Source of the DNA: JANRLF01 sp033762815
GTDB taxonomy: Bacteria > Bacteroidota > Bacteroidia > Chitinophagales > CAIOSU01
Length of the DNA stretch: 64,000 bases
Reading direction: 5' to 3'
Assembly: GCA_033762815.1 (NCBI GenBank)
Contig: JANRLF010000005.1
Location: 1 to 64,000, forward strand
The position numbers were made by a program, and so were the translations under genes. The notes under the pieces were generated by a model, which had not been told where the DNA came from, ran no database searches, and saw only the letters and a list, made by a program, of their open reading frames with translations. Below are positions 54,412 to 63,631 of the stretch, piece after piece. How positions within the stretch are numbered: position 1 is the stretch's first letter; every line of letters starts with the position of its first letter.

Positions 54412-54672
54412 ATGGAGCAAGGTGTTCAAGTACTGGGCCTTGTCGCTGGAGGGTTTACTGCTATTGCCATGGTGCCACAAGTGGTGAAATGCTACCGCAC
54501 GCGCAAGGCGGGCGATGTATCATACGGCATGTATATAGTTTATTTAATAGGTTTTACCCTATGGATCATATATGGAGCCATGAAAAGCGATGTCCCGATT
54601 ATTGCTACCAATGTGATTTCTATCATCTTAAGTTGTATCATGCTTTTCTTCAAATTCAGGTTTAAGGAATAA
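54412..54672 (+). CDS. SemiSWEET sugar transporter
   Basis: 86 residues, three membrane helices with the PQ motif in AIAMVPQVVKCYRTRKAGDV and the conserved SYGMYIVYLIGFTLWIIYG. SemiSWEETs are half-size SWEETs that dimerise to move sugars by facilitated diffusion. Two bases after the SDR gene. Confidence 0.88.
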   Translation: MEQGVQVLGLVAGGFTAIAMVPQVVKCYRTRKAGDVSYGMYIVYLIGFTLWIIYGAMKSDVPIIATNVISIILSCIMLFFKFRFKE

Positions 54673-54681
54673 ATTATCGGC

Positions 54682-54689
54682 TATCTTTG
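54682..54689 (+). promoter_or_regulatory. Bacteroidota -7 box TATCTTTG before the ureohydrolase gene
   Basis: Exact TANNTTTG, 16 bases before the ATG at 54706 and 9 after the SemiSWEET stop. The alternative TTG at 54691 would be too close to the -7 box to be transcribed. Confidence 0.45.
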
Positions 54690-54705
54690 CTTGCAAAGTT
54701 TTGAT

Positions 54706-55743
54706 ATGCATAGCAAACAGGAGAAAATCGCCAATTTCAATCCTAGCGATGTAGGCCAATTGGGAAACAATATTTTTGGTTTGCCTTTCACCGAAGAAGA
54801 GTCTGATATCATATTGTTTCCCGTACCCTGGGAAGTTACTACCTCATATGCCTCAGGCACGGCCAAAGGTCCTGATGCTATTATGGAAGCCTCTTACCAA
54901 GTGGATTTGTATGATTTGGATTTTCCGGATACATGGAAGAAAGGCATCTATATGCTGGATAATCCTGCACATTGGAACGATAGCAGTTTCAGCAACCGCT
55001 TAAAGGCTAAGAATGTGATTGAGCACCTCTCTGAGGGCGGGGAGCCGGAAAACAACCCTAGGATAGTGGAAGCACTGCATGATGTGAATAATGCTAGCAT
55101 TCAGCTTAACCAATGGGTGTACGAAGAAACCAGCCGTTGGCTGAAACAAGGCAAGAAAGTGGGGTTGGTGGGCGGCGACCATAGTACACCATTGGGTTAT
55201 ATGAAAGCCTTAGGCGAACAGTATGGTAGCTTTGGCATTCTGCAAATTGATGCGCATGCCGACCTGCGCAATGCTTATGAAGGCTTTACTTACTCCCATG
55301 CCTCTATCATGTTCAATGCGCTACAATTGCCGGCTGTAGAGAAATTGGTGCAGGTAGGTATTCGTGACATTTGTGAAGAGGAAGTAAACTATATCAATAC
55401 CCATGCTGAAAAAGTAGCCACATTTTACGACCAAGCCATTAAACGCCGCCAGTTTGAAGGAGCAACCTGGAAAAGCATCTGTGAAGATATCATTGCCCAA
55501 TTGCCAAAAAACGTCTATATCAGTTTTGATATTGACGGCCTCGACCCTAAACTATGTCCCTCCACGGGCACACCGGTGCCGGGTGGCTTCGAACTGGAAC
55601 AAATCAATTACCTGTTGGTGCTGCTGAAGCAAAGCGGCAAGCATATTATCGGCTTCGATCTGAACGAAGTAGCCCCAGGCGAATCGGAAATGGACGCTAT
55701 TGTGGGCGCTAGGGTACTGTTCAAGTTGTGCGGGGTATTGTAG
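54706..55743 (+). CDS. Arginase / agmatinase / formimidoylglutamase family hydrolase
   Basis: 345 residues. Ureohydrolase metal motifs: LVGGDHSTPLGYM, QIDAHADLRNAYEG and ISFDIDGLDPKLCPSTGTPV, then FDLNEVAPGESEMD. The Mn2+ ligands (His, three Asp and more) are all in place. Substrate unclear: formimidoylglutamate would fit the ftcD gene at 8083, but arginine or agmatine are equally possible. ATG 54706 is preferred over TTG 54691. Confidence 0.85.
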   Translation: MHSKQEKIANFNPSDVGQLGNNIFGLPFTEEESDIILFPVPWEVTTSYASGTAKGPDAIMEASYQVDLYDLDFPDTWKKGIYMLDNPAHWNDSSFSNRLKAKNVIEHLSEGGEPENNPRIVEALHDVNNASIQLNQWVYEETSRWLKQGKKVGLVGGDHSTPLGYMKALGEQYGSFGILQIDAHADLRNAYEGFTYSHASIMFNALQLPAVEKLVQVGIRDICEEEVNYINTHAEKVATFYDQAIKRRQFEGATWKSICEDIIAQLPKNVYISFDIDGLDPKLCPSTGTPVPGGFELEQINYLLVLLKQSGKHIIGFDLNEVAPGESEMDAIVGARVLFKLCGVL

Positions 55744-55767
55744 AGGGTAGAAACTTCCACAAGAGCG

Positions 55768-55797
55768 TGATTGTAAGTTTCACTACAACTACAATCA
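55768..55797. promoter_or_regulatory. 8-bp inverted repeat, possible operator of the PIN operon
   Basis: TGATTGTA (55768-55775) and TACAATCA (55790-55797) are perfect inverted copies 14 bases apart, just upstream of the -7 box at 55809. Toxin-antitoxin pairs are usually autoregulated through such sites (known); its use here is inference. Confidence 0.45.
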
Positions 55798-55808
55798 GTA
55801 CATTTTTT

Positions 55809-55816
55809 TACTTTTG
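55809..55816 (+). promoter_or_regulatory. Bacteroidota -7 box TACTTTTG before the PIN gene
   Basis: Exact TANNTTTG, 5 bases before the PIN-domain ATG at 55822, which implies a leaderless or near-leaderless message. Adjacent to the inverted repeat. Confidence 0.45.
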
Positions 55817-55821
55817 ATTTT

Positions 55822-56277
55822 ATGGCACCAAGAATTTATGTCGACACATCAGTAATAGGAGGCTGTTTAGATATAGAATTTCAGGAATGGAGCAAAGCTT
55901 TGTTTAAAGAGTTTGATGCTGGTCAAAAGATAGCCGTAATTTCAGATATTACATTAGATGAATTGGAATATGCTAGGCAAGAAGTTAGAGATTTGCTTAA
56001 ATTGATACCCGAGGAAAGTAAAGAGTATATTTTCAATACTGAGGAAACACAGGAATTGGCCAAGTGCTACATAAAAGAAGGTGCCATTACCCAGAAATAT
56101 TATGAAGACGCTTTGCATATTGCTATAGCAACAATTAATAAAATAGATGTTCTGGTTAGCTGGAACTTTAAACATATAGTAAACCTTGACAGAATTAGAA
56201 AGTATAATGGTATTAATCTCAAAAATGGATATTCCATTCTTGAGATTAGGAACTCAAGAGATATTTTAAATCCATAA
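55822..56277 (+). CDS. PIN-domain ribonuclease, putative toxin
   Basis: 151 residues. PIN fold acidic residues: Asp 8 (IYVDTSVIGG), Glu 47 (TLDELEYAR), Asp 96 (YYEDALHIAIAT) and a polar position at Asn 115 (VSWNFKHIVN). PIN proteins cut RNA with Mg2+ and are often toxins. The 52-residue gene 2 bases downstream looks like its antitoxin, an unusual toxin-first order. The pair is more AT-rich than its neighbours, consistent with a horizontally acquired module. Confidence 0.82.
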   Translation: MAPRIYVDTSVIGGCLDIEFQEWSKALFKEFDAGQKIAVISDITLDELEYARQEVRDLLKLIPEESKEYIFNTEETQELAKCYIKEGAITQKYYEDALHIAIATINKIDVLVSWNFKHIVNLDRIRKYNGINLKNGYSILEIRNSRDILNP

Positions 56278-56279
56278 GG

Positions 56280-56438
56280 ATGAAAAAAGAATTTGATGCA
56301 GTATTGTTGCAGCGTGATATACGTGAAAAACTTGGAAAAGAATATACTTCTGACCCAGAATTGCGCACCAAACGTTTATCCGCAATAAGGAAAAAATATG
56401 GATTAGTTTGTAAAGAAAGGATGCACAATAAAAAATAA
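56280..56438 (+). CDS. Small protein after PIN gene, putative antitoxin
   Basis: 52 residues: MKKEFDAVLLQRDIREKLGK, then EYTSDPELRTKRLSAIRKKY and a basic tail. The opening (FDAV..QRDIREKL) resembles short antitoxins that pair with PIN toxins. It begins 2 bases after the PIN stop, and stops 2 bases before the homogentisate dioxygenase ATG. No DNA-binding domain is obvious at this length. Confidence 0.72.
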   Translation: MKKEFDAVLLQRDIREKLGKEYTSDPELRTKRLSAIRKKYGLVCKERMHNKK

Positions 56439-56440
56439 TC

Positions 56441-57598
56441 ATGCCACACTATTATAGCCTTGGGCAGATACCCGCTAAACGCCATACACAGTTCAGGAAA
56501 CCGGATGGAAGCTTATATGCCGAAGAACTGGTCTCTACAGAGGGGTTCTCGGACGTGTACTCGCTTGTGTACCATACCTATCCACCGACATTGGTTGAGG
56601 GGGTGGACGAGCCTTTTTCGGTTGCTCCTGAAATTGCGGAAACAAAAAATATGCGCCATAGGGCCTTTGAAGGCTTTCATGTGGAGCCGCAAGCTGATTT
56701 CTTGAAAAGCCGCCAACCTGTATTGGTAAACAATGATGTATATATCACATTAGCTGCACCCACAAAGTCTTTTACCGAGTACTTCTATAAAAACTCTTCT
56801 GCTGATGAGCTGATATTTGTGCATGAAGGTAGCGGTGTGTTGAAAACCCTGTACGGCCAGCTTGCCTTCAGTTATGGTGATTATCTAAACATTCCCCGTG
56901 GCACCATTTATCAAATGGAATTTGAAGGCGAAAACAACAGGTTGCTTATAGTGGAATCCTTTTCCCCTATCCGCACACCGAAACGTTACCGTAACCAGTT
57001 CGGGCAGTTGCTGGAACACTCCCCATTCTGTGAGCGTGATTTCAGAAAGCCCGAGAACTTGGAAACCCACGATGCCAAGGGCGATTTTTTGGTTTATATC
57101 AAAAAGCAGGACATTATCTATCCCTACCATTATGCCACTCATCCCTTCGATGCTATTGGCTGGGACGGGTTCCACTATCCCTATGCTTTTTCCATACACA
57201 ATTTCGAACCTATAACCGGTAGGGTACATTTACCCCCACCCATCCACCAAACCTTTGAAACAAATAGTTTCGTAGTGTGTTCTTTCTGCCCCCGTTTGTA
57301 CGACTACCATCCCCAAGCCATACCGGCCCCTTACAACCATAGCAATGTGGATAGCGATGAAGTGCTTTATTATGTCGATGGGGACTTTATGAGCCGCAAG
57401 CATGTTACCCGGGGCATGATTTCGCTGCACCCCATGGGCATACCCCATGGCCCGCATCCCGGTACAGTCGAAAAAAGCATCGGTGCCAAGGAAACCAAGG
57501 AGTTGGCGGTAATGATAGACACCTTCCGCCCCCTGCAATTGACGAAAGTAGCCCAACAGATTGAACAACCTGGCTATTATCGTAGTTGGGTCGAGTAG
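56441..57598 (+). CDS. hmgA: Homogentisate 1,2-dioxygenase
   Basis: 385 residues, the shorter bacterial form. Metal and active-site segments: GWDGFHYPYAFSIHNFEP, PYNHSNVDSDEVLYYVDGDF (His and Glu ligands) and ISLHPMGIPHGPHPGTVEKS (His ligand and catalytic His). It opens homogentisate to maleylacetoacetate in tyrosine and phenylalanine breakdown, using Fe2+. The rest of that pathway is not adjacent. It follows the PIN/antitoxin pair after only 2 bases, so it could be read through from that promoter. Its stop abuts the convergent mazG stop. Confidence 0.92.
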   Translation: MPHYYSLGQIPAKRHTQFRKPDGSLYAEELVSTEGFSDVYSLVYHTYPPTLVEGVDEPFSVAPEIAETKNMRHRAFEGFHVEPQADFLKSRQPVLVNNDVYITLAAPTKSFTEYFYKNSSADELIFVHEGSGVLKTLYGQLAFSYGDYLNIPRGTIYQMEFEGENNRLLIVESFSPIRTPKRYRNQFGQLLEHSPFCERDFRKPENLETHDAKGDFLVYIKKQDIIYPYHYATHPFDAIGWDGFHYPYAFSIHNFEPITGRVHLPPPIHQTFETNSFVVCSFCPRLYDYHPQAIPAPYNHSNVDSDEVLYYVDGDFMSRKHVTRGMISLHPMGIPHGPHPGTVEKSIGAKETKELAVMIDTFRPLQLTKVAQQIEQPGYYRSWVE

Positions 57599-58393
57599 TT
57601 AACCCCTGCCAAGCCTTTTGGCTTCGTTCCAAAGGGCATCCATCTCTTCCAAGGTCATTTCCTGCAGGTTACGCTTTTGCATTAGGGCTTGTTCCTCAAT
57701 GTAGGAAAATCGCTTGATAAACTTATGGTTGGTGCGCTCTAATGCCGTTTCTGGGTCTACATTGATAAATCGGGCATAGTTAACCAAGGCAAACAATAGG
57801 TCGCCAAATTCTTCCTCAATCTTGTCCTGGCTTTTCTCTTTGCTTTTGTCAAGAGTCACTTCCTTCAGCTCTTGCAATTCTTCCTCCACCTTGGCCCAAA
57901 CCTGTGCGCTGTTTTCCCATTCAAAACCCACTTGTTTCGATTTGTCCTGTATACGTAGTGCCTTTATCAATGCGGGTAAAGAGCCGGGAACCCCGCTCAA
58001 AACAGATTTTTTCCCCTCTTTCATCTTCAGCTTTTCCCAATTTACCTTAACCTCATTTTCATCGGCTACTTTTACATCGCCATAAATATGTGGATGGCGG
58101 CTAATCAGTTTTTCGCATAGCCCATTGATAACATCCGCAATATCAAATGCGCCTTTTTCCGAGCCTATTTTGGAATAGAACACCAAGTGCAACAATATAT
58201 CACCTATTTCCTCCTTTACCCCATTAAGGTCTTCCTTTAGTATAGCATCGGCCAACTCATAAGTTTCTTCAATAGTGAGGTTGCGCAGGCTCTCCATGGT
58301 TTGTTTCCTGTCCCATGGGCATTGCTCCCTTAAGTCATCCATGATGCCCAACAGCCTTTCAAAGGCCTGTTTCTTATCTTCAATCGTGTTCAT
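57599..58393 (-). CDS. mazG: Nucleoside triphosphate pyrophosphohydrolase MazG
   Basis: 264 residues. Two MazG all-alpha domains: the N-terminal begins CPWDRKQTMESLRNLTIEET and has KEEIGDILLHLVFYSKI; the second has EEEFGDLLFALVNYARFINV. The ExxD-type Mg2+ motifs are present in both. It hydrolyses non-canonical or excess (d)NTPs to monophosphates and PPi and helps recover from nutrient stress. Not linked to mazEF. Confidence 0.93.
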   Translation of the reverse strand: MNTIEDKKQAFERLLGIMDDLREQCPWDRKQTMESLRNLTIEETYELADAILKEDLNGVKEEIGDILLHLVFYSKIGSEKGAFDIADVINGLCEKLISRHPHIYGDVKVADENEVKVNWEKLKMKEGKKSVLSGVPGSLPALIKALRIQDKSKQVGFEWENSAQVWAKVEEELQELKEVTLDKSKEKSQDKIEEEFGDLLFALVNYARFINVDPETALERTNHKFIKRFSYIEEQALMQKRNLQEMTLEEMDALWNEAKRLGRG

Positions 58394-58515
58394 GCGCTAA
58401 AAATAAGGAAATGCAATTATCTTGGCCTTATGAGAGATGTTAAAGGACAGATACCTATCATCATATTTAACTTAATCATGAAATTCTTTCAAAAAATTTC
58501 CCCGATACAAAACCT

Positions 58516-58523
58516 TAGCTTTG
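58516..58523 (+). promoter_or_regulatory. Bacteroidota -7 box TAGCTTTG before the alcohol dehydrogenase gene
   Basis: Exact TANNTTTG, 28 bases before the ATG at 58552. No good -33 TTTG at the usual spacing. Confidence 0.45.
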
Positions 58524-58551
58524 CCATTCATCACTGACAAACTCCAATTTT

Positions 58552-59601
58552 ATGTTGTTAACAAAAGCTTATGCCGTACAAAATGCCGAAAGTCCGCTAG
58601 GGCCATTTACTTTTAATAGGCGCGAGCCTGGGGTTAAAGACGTACTAATAGATATTTTATATTGCGGCATTTGCCATAGCGATATCCACCAAGCGCGAAA
58701 CGAATGGGGCGGCTCAATTTACCCTATGGTACCGGGTCATGAAATAGTGGGTAGGGTAGTACGTGTGGGGAGTGGGGTAAGCAAGTTTAAGGAAGGGGAT
58801 TTAGCAGGAGTAGGGTGTTTTGTCGATTCATGTCGCACCTGCCCAAGTTGCCAGCAAGGTTTGGAACAATATTGCGAAAATGGCATGAGCGGTACTTATA
58901 ATGGGCTCGAGCAGGATAAGAAAACACCCACCTATGGGGGCTATTCCACCCAAATAGTTGTTGACGAAAAGTATGTATTGAAAGTTTCTGATAAGCTTTC
59001 CTTGGATGCGGTTGCTCCTTTGCTTTGCGCTGGCATCACCACTTGGTCGCCTATCATGCAATGGAAAATGGGCAAAGGTCATAGAATTGGCGTGGTGGGT
59101 CTAGGTGGTTTGGGACATATGGCAGTAAAGTTTGGTGCTGCTTTGGGCGCGGAAGTTACTGTGCTAAGTACTTCTGCTTCAAAAGAACAAGATGCGAAGG
59201 CCTTGGGAGCCCATAAGTTTGCTGTAACTCGCGATGAAGCTACTGTGAAGTCTTTAAGAGGCTATTTTGACTTCATAATCGATACCGTTTCGGCCGAGCA
59301 TGATTTGAATCTGTACATTAACCTGTTAAAGCGTGATGGTACAATGGTGCTGCTGGGGGTACCACCAACGCCACCTGTAGTACAAACAATGGGTTTGATA
59401 ATGCAGCGCAAACGCTTGGCAGGAAGCCTTATAGGTGGCATTAAGGAAACCCAAGAAATGTTGGATTTCTGCGCAGAGCATAATATAACATCCGAAGTGG
59501 AGGTAATTCCAATCAGCTATGTAAACGAAGCTTATGAGCGCATGCTAAAAAGCGATGTTCGATATCGTTTCGTAATTGATATGGCAAGCCTGAAAAACTA
59601 A
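58552..59601 (+). CDS. Zinc-dependent NAD(P) alcohol dehydrogenase (YahK/cinnamyl type)
   Basis: 349 residues, medium-chain dehydrogenase. Catalytic zinc: Cys in YCGICHSDIHQARNEWG and GHEIVGRV; structural zinc: CRTCPSCQQGLEQYC. The cofactor loop is GVVGLGGLGHMAVKFGAALG. YahK and the cinnamyl alcohol dehydrogenase group prefer NADPH and reduce aldehydes to alcohols. The C-terminus overlaps the end of the convergent TMTC-like gene by 4 bases. Confidence 0.92.
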   Translation: MLLTKAYAVQNAESPLGPFTFNRREPGVKDVLIDILYCGICHSDIHQARNEWGGSIYPMVPGHEIVGRVVRVGSGVSKFKEGDLAGVGCFVDSCRTCPSCQQGLEQYCENGMSGTYNGLEQDKKTPTYGGYSTQIVVDEKYVLKVSDKLSLDAVAPLLCAGITTWSPIMQWKMGKGHRIGVVGLGGLGHMAVKFGAALGAEVTVLSTSASKEQDAKALGAHKFAVTRDEATVKSLRGYFDFIIDTVSAEHDLNLYINLLKRDGTMVLLGVPPTPPVVQTMGLIMQRKRLAGSLIGGIKETQEMLDFCAEHNITSEVEVIPISYVNEAYERMLKSDVRYRFVIDMASLKN

Positions 59602-62465
59602 GGATTGGGATTGGATGGAGTTTGCTGTTGCGCAGGTATAGGTATACCCATACGTTTGCATAAATCTGTATAGTAAGCAATTGCCTGCTCATTACCCAAC
59701 CGCTGGTGCAAGTCCAAGATGCCCAAGATAAGTTGTGGGTCATTGGATTTCAATTGAAGCGCCCTTTCCAAATACTTAATTGCTTCAGGATAGTTTTTGA
59801 TCTGTATATAGGTTTTGCCAATGTTTATATAAGGGTCAATTTGATTTGGCATTAATGATATAGCCTTTTGATTGACTTGTATTGACCGTTCGTACAATCC
59901 CAAACGGTAATAATCAAAACTAAGATTGCTATACGCAACAATATCCATTGGTGTTTGTGTTATCACCCTTTCATAATAAATAGCGGCAGTGTCATACTTT
60001 TCTAATTGGTCAAGGCATACGGCATAATGATAGTTAACTTCAGGTCTAAAAGGTTCTATTTCCAAGGACCTTTTTAAAAATGGCATAGCATTGGCGCAAT
60101 CATTCTTAAAAGCATATAGCATGGCCATTCCCTGCAGCGCACTTGTAAAATCCGGGTATATGCTAAGGGATTTTCCAAAGTATGCTTTTGCCTTGTTGAT
60201 ATACATCTCACTATTTTGAAAATTCTCTTGTGCCTTGGTAACGTTGGCGAGCCCTGCTAACTGTTGAGCCTTTGCTGATGGGTAGCCATTTCGGGTGTCA
60301 TGCTCAAACAAAGTCAATCTATCCTTCCATACTGTATTACGGGTTATGGTGCGCACGGAATAGCCTAATATGATAATGCTTATTGCAAAAAAGAAAACGG
60401 GAGGTATCTGCTTATACTGAGTTACATTCACCTTTGGCACTTTAAAAACCTGTAGCAAAACTGCAGCTAATGCAATGCAAAATCCAAGTGAACCTACATA
60501 CATTAGGCGTTCGCCAACCATGCCTGTTACCAAAACGCCAAAGTTTGATAGGGCAAGAAGACATAATGTAAGATATACTAGGCCAAAAGTAAGTGCTGGA
60601 AAGTGCTTGGCCCTCATAATGGAGAAAACGACAACAACTATCAATATTACTGTTACAAGAATGGGTATCGGATGAGCCCAATTTACCAAGGGGATAACAT
60701 TATAGCCATAGTAAAAATGCAGATTAACCGGAGCTAAAAGCAAGGTGAGATATTTCCCAATTATTACAAATGGGGTTGCCGTTTTATAACCTACTCGATG
60801 TTCGTTTACCAAACCATTTTCTGCAAAATCTATTTCCCGTCCTGCTCGTGGCACAAGCTCAATATCACCCGCCTCAATGTCAGCTGGATTACTTTTTTGG
60901 GGAGTAGTCACAGAAGCATCCATGTAAAACGAATAACTGGTAGTCAATGGAAAGGGGGACAAAGAATAACTTATTGTTATAAGACATAAAAAATAGAGGG
61001 GGATAAACCTCACGGCTAGCTTTGCCGCATAAATGCTTGCTGAAAGGATGAGAAATACCGATATAATCAATAAAAGGGTTGGAACTGCAATGGGGCCTAT
61101 AACTAAGTATAGTACCAATGCCAACAAAAGTATTATTGGGGCAAAATAAAATCTTTTGAATCTGATGCTCAACTCAATCAGTATCGGGTCAATAACCAGT
61201 AAGACCAATGCTGGTGGGTCGTTTTCTATAAAAACAAAGGTAGCTGCCAAAAGAAAGATGCAAAAAAGTGCCATCACTTTGATGTATATCCGTTTATCCC
61301 TAAGCATAAAATACAAAGGGATGAACACCAACTTTAGGCCTTCATGGCTGAAGTTTAAGCACCACGATGAAACGATAAATAAAGCAAAAAACAGTATTGA
61401 CGATATTAAAGCTGCCTCAAAAGGCAGGCATATACATAGCAAAGCAGCAAGGAAAACGCTAAAAGCAATCCCAACAAATGAGGAACTCAAAGTAGCCCAA
61501 ACGAAACACCCCAGGACAAGCACAAATAAAATTGACCATAACCTGTTTTTCTTCACGAAAGTCCAGAAATCAGTTGACTCAACGCCTTCAAAAGAATCTT
61601 TGACTGACTGTTGGATAGAATTCTTAGTTGTTTTAAGAAGGCTAAGGATATTTATTCGAATTATAACATACCATCCCAATGGAAATGCCAGCATTGCAAA
61701 GGCATATAATAAATTGTACTGTAGGATTGAAGTCGGCGCAAAAACAAATGTCATTATAGCCAACGGGATGGCAATGAATAAATATCGGGTAAAATCCATT
61801 GGCCTAAACCAAACTATCATTAATGGCAACAAGGCGGCGTATGGAAGTATGCTTCTCTTCGATAAAACACCAAACAAAAAACAACCAATGAACAGCGGCA
61901 AAGCCCACCAATCCTTTCTATCAATGAAACGAAATGCAAAATAAACACTACTTAATCCCCCAATAAAACATAATATTTCATCTCTATTCTTTATACTCGC
62001 CACTACCTCAGTATGCAATGGGTGGGCAACAAATATCAAAGTAGCCAGTATAGGTAGTAAGGGGTGCAAATCCTTAAACAAGTATTGCAATACCCACCAA
62101 AGCAAAAACGCAGTAAAAGCATATAACAGTACATTGATGGAATGGCTAACTTTTGGATTAGGGTCAAAGAAAGTATGCTCAACAGCAAACGAGGCGGTTA
62201 CAATAGGTCTGTATTCATATTTGTTTCCAATATGATTATCAAAATAATAAGAACGGAAAATTTCAGGAATCGCCTTTATTCCCTTTGGGCTTAACTCATG
62301 GGAGGTTGTGGTAACCAATTCATCGTCCAAATTATAATCATTCGAGATAGTATTGGCATATAGTAAAAACGCAATAATTGCCAAAACCAAACCTGGTATC
62401 AATCGATACCATTGAGGCGATTTGCTATTAGGTGAATGCTTAGTTTGATTGACCTTCTTGTTCAT
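59598..62465 (-). CDS. TMTC-like polytopic membrane protein with C-terminal TPRs
   Basis: 955 residues. The N-terminal part (about 20-710) has a dozen or more membrane helices. The first loop has YNLDDELVTTTSHELSPKGI with the acidic pair near the start of the lumenal loop, and YEYRPIVTASFAVEHTF and AHPLHTEVVASIKNRDE follow; these match TMTC-like O-mannosyl-transferase and related GT-C proteins. The C-terminal about 230 residues are six or so TPRs (AIYYERVITQTPMDIVAYSN, AIKYLERALQLKSNDPQLIL). It probably moves a sugar from a lipid carrier to proteins or glycans at the periplasmic face. Right-hand neighbours are sugar-related. Confidence 0.8.
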   Translation of the reverse strand: MNKKVNQTKHSPNSKSPQWYRLIPGLVLAIIAFLLYANTISNDYNLDDELVTTTSHELSPKGIKAIPEIFRSYYFDNHIGNKYEYRPIVTASFAVEHTFFDPNPKVSHSINVLLYAFTAFLLWWVLQYLFKDLHPLLPILATLIFVAHPLHTEVVASIKNRDEILCFIGGLSSVYFAFRFIDRKDWWALPLFIGCFLFGVLSKRSILPYAALLPLMIVWFRPMDFTRYLFIAIPLAIMTFVFAPTSILQYNLLYAFAMLAFPLGWYVIIRINILSLLKTTKNSIQQSVKDSFEGVESTDFWTFVKKNRLWSILFVLVLGCFVWATLSSSFVGIAFSVFLAALLCICLPFEAALISSILFFALFIVSSWCLNFSHEGLKLVFIPLYFMLRDKRIYIKVMALFCIFLLAATFVFIENDPPALVLLVIDPILIELSIRFKRFYFAPIILLLALVLYLVIGPIAVPTLLLIISVFLILSASIYAAKLAVRFIPLYFLCLITISYSLSPFPLTTSYSFYMDASVTTPQKSNPADIEAGDIELVPRAGREIDFAENGLVNEHRVGYKTATPFVIIGKYLTLLLAPVNLHFYYGYNVIPLVNWAHPIPILVTVILIVVVVFSIMRAKHFPALTFGLVYLTLCLLALSNFGVLVTGMVGERLMYVGSLGFCIALAAVLLQVFKVPKVNVTQYKQIPPVFFFAISIIILGYSVRTITRNTVWKDRLTLFEHDTRNGYPSAKAQQLAGLANVTKAQENFQNSEMYINKAKAYFGKSLSIYPDFTSALQGMAMLYAFKNDCANAMPFLKRSLEIEPFRPEVNYHYAVCLDQLEKYDTAAIYYERVITQTPMDIVAYSNLSFDYYRLGLYERSIQVNQKAISLMPNQIDPYINIGKTYIQIKNYPEAIKYLERALQLKSNDPQLILGILDLHQRLGNEQAIAYYTDLCKRMGIPIPAQQQTPSNPNP

Positions 62466-62503
62466 GAGTCGTTAACGAAAATACGCCGTTATGGGCATTT
62501 GAC

Positions 62504-63631
62504 CTAATAGCTCAACCTTTGCAAGCGCTTTTTTAGCACCAACAGATAATTACTAATCACAAACCATAGTTTGTAAAATACATAAGGCATCTTTTTGGCT
62601 GAACCCATAAGATCGTAATTGGCATCTTCTACCCGTCTGCGTACCCTTAAATTGTTGAATGTATGGGCTTTTGCAAGTACTAATTGCTTACCTTGAAAAA
62701 CAAATTGCCTTACTGGGTGCAAAGAAGTACGAATACTAAGAGCCAAATCATCATTATAAAAAGTTAAATCCTTGGTTCCGAGGGTGTCTACTATGGCTAT
62801 TGGCTCAGATAAATCAGGGAGATATTTATGCACAGTTGCTGGCGTTGGCTCGAACCAAGCATCATAAGTAACAGCCTCCAAGCTTTTAGCAAATCGAAAC
62901 GTTTTGGGGCTATTATGCGCTAACGGAACTTGGAACAATGACATAGAAATGGCATAATTTGCGCCATTATCGCCAAAATTGGTAGAATAGGCTGCTCGTG
63001 GGTAAGCAAAGTACTTATTTTCCGCAATCATATATTCCAAAAACTCCCGCTTCCATGATTTTCCAGACCATTCCCGAACAAATTCGGGTAAATTATTCTG
63101 ATCAAATTGAGTATGGTTTTTCCATTTGAGAAAGGCCAACCATTGCTCATAAGTAAACGCTTGACCCCAAGAAGCTGGAAACTGCATTAAGTAGGTATCA
63201 TAATCATCTTCAAGCGGATCAAAGGATTGATAATTGTTCTCTGTAAGCTGGTAGGAATAAAGAGATATACCTGCAATGTTGTTTGAAATAGAATAAAAAC
63301 TAAGCACTTGCTGTGCATACTTATAAAATTGTGGAGAAACCCCCAAATCATCTTCTAAAGCAATTACCGCCCCATACTTTTCAGCCAAACTTGCGGCATA
63401 ATGCACTTGGCCATAGGTATATAGCCGCTTTTGCTGTACAACTACCTCTTTATTACCATAAGGCCAATGAAAGGCCTGTGCAAATTGGACACATTCTTTA
63501 TGCGCACCTTTATCCAAAGATATGATTAGGTCAATATTGGGAACATCATACTCTGCCTGGATAAGATTTTGTATTAACCGCTTCAGGCATTGAGGTCGAT
63601 TATAACCAAGTATGACTATGGCAGGTTTCAT
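62504..63631 (-). CDS. Glycosyltransferase, GT2-like (GT-A fold)
   Basis: 375 residues from ATG 63631 (KPAIVILGYNRPQCLKRLIQ); the frame opens further upstream but that part is not protein-like. The nucleotide-sugar region is KRLYTYGQVHYAASLAEKYG, followed by AVIALEDDLGVSPQFYKYAQ with the DxD-like EDDLG motif, then a substrate region with PASWGQAFTYEQWLAFLKWK. It likely adds a sugar to a surface polysaccharide. It overlaps the stop of the asparagine-synthase gene by 4 bases. Confidence 0.78.
   Translation of the reverse strand: MKPAIVILGYNRPQCLKRLIQNLIQAEYDVPNIDLIISLDKGAHKECVQFAQAFHWPYGNKEVVVQQKRLYTYGQVHYAASLAEKYGAVIALEDDLGVSPQFYKYAQQVLSFYSISNNIAGISLYSYQLTENNYQSFDPLEDDYDTYLMQFPASWGQAFTYEQWLAFLKWKNHTQFDQNNLPEFVREWSGKSWKREFLEYMIAENKYFAYPRAAYSTNFGDNGANYAISMSLFQVPLAHNSPKTFRFAKSLEAVTYDAWFEPTPATVHKYLPDLSEPIAIVDTLGTKDLTFYNDDLALSIRTSLHPVRQFVFQGKQLVLAKAHTFNNLRVRRRVEDANYDLMGSAKKMPYVFYKLWFVISNYLLVLKKRLQRLSY

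Noticed and set aside
55750..55781. GAAACTT / AAGTTTC as a transcription terminator after the ureohydrolase gene
   Set aside because: The stem is only 7 bp with an 18-base loop and no T tract. The overlapping TGATTGTA/TACAATCA repeat is the better-supported element.
56441..57598. Homogentisate dioxygenase as part of a tyrosine-degradation cluster
   Set aside because: Neighbouring genes are a PIN pair and mazG; no fumarylacetoacetase or HPPD gene is in the window.
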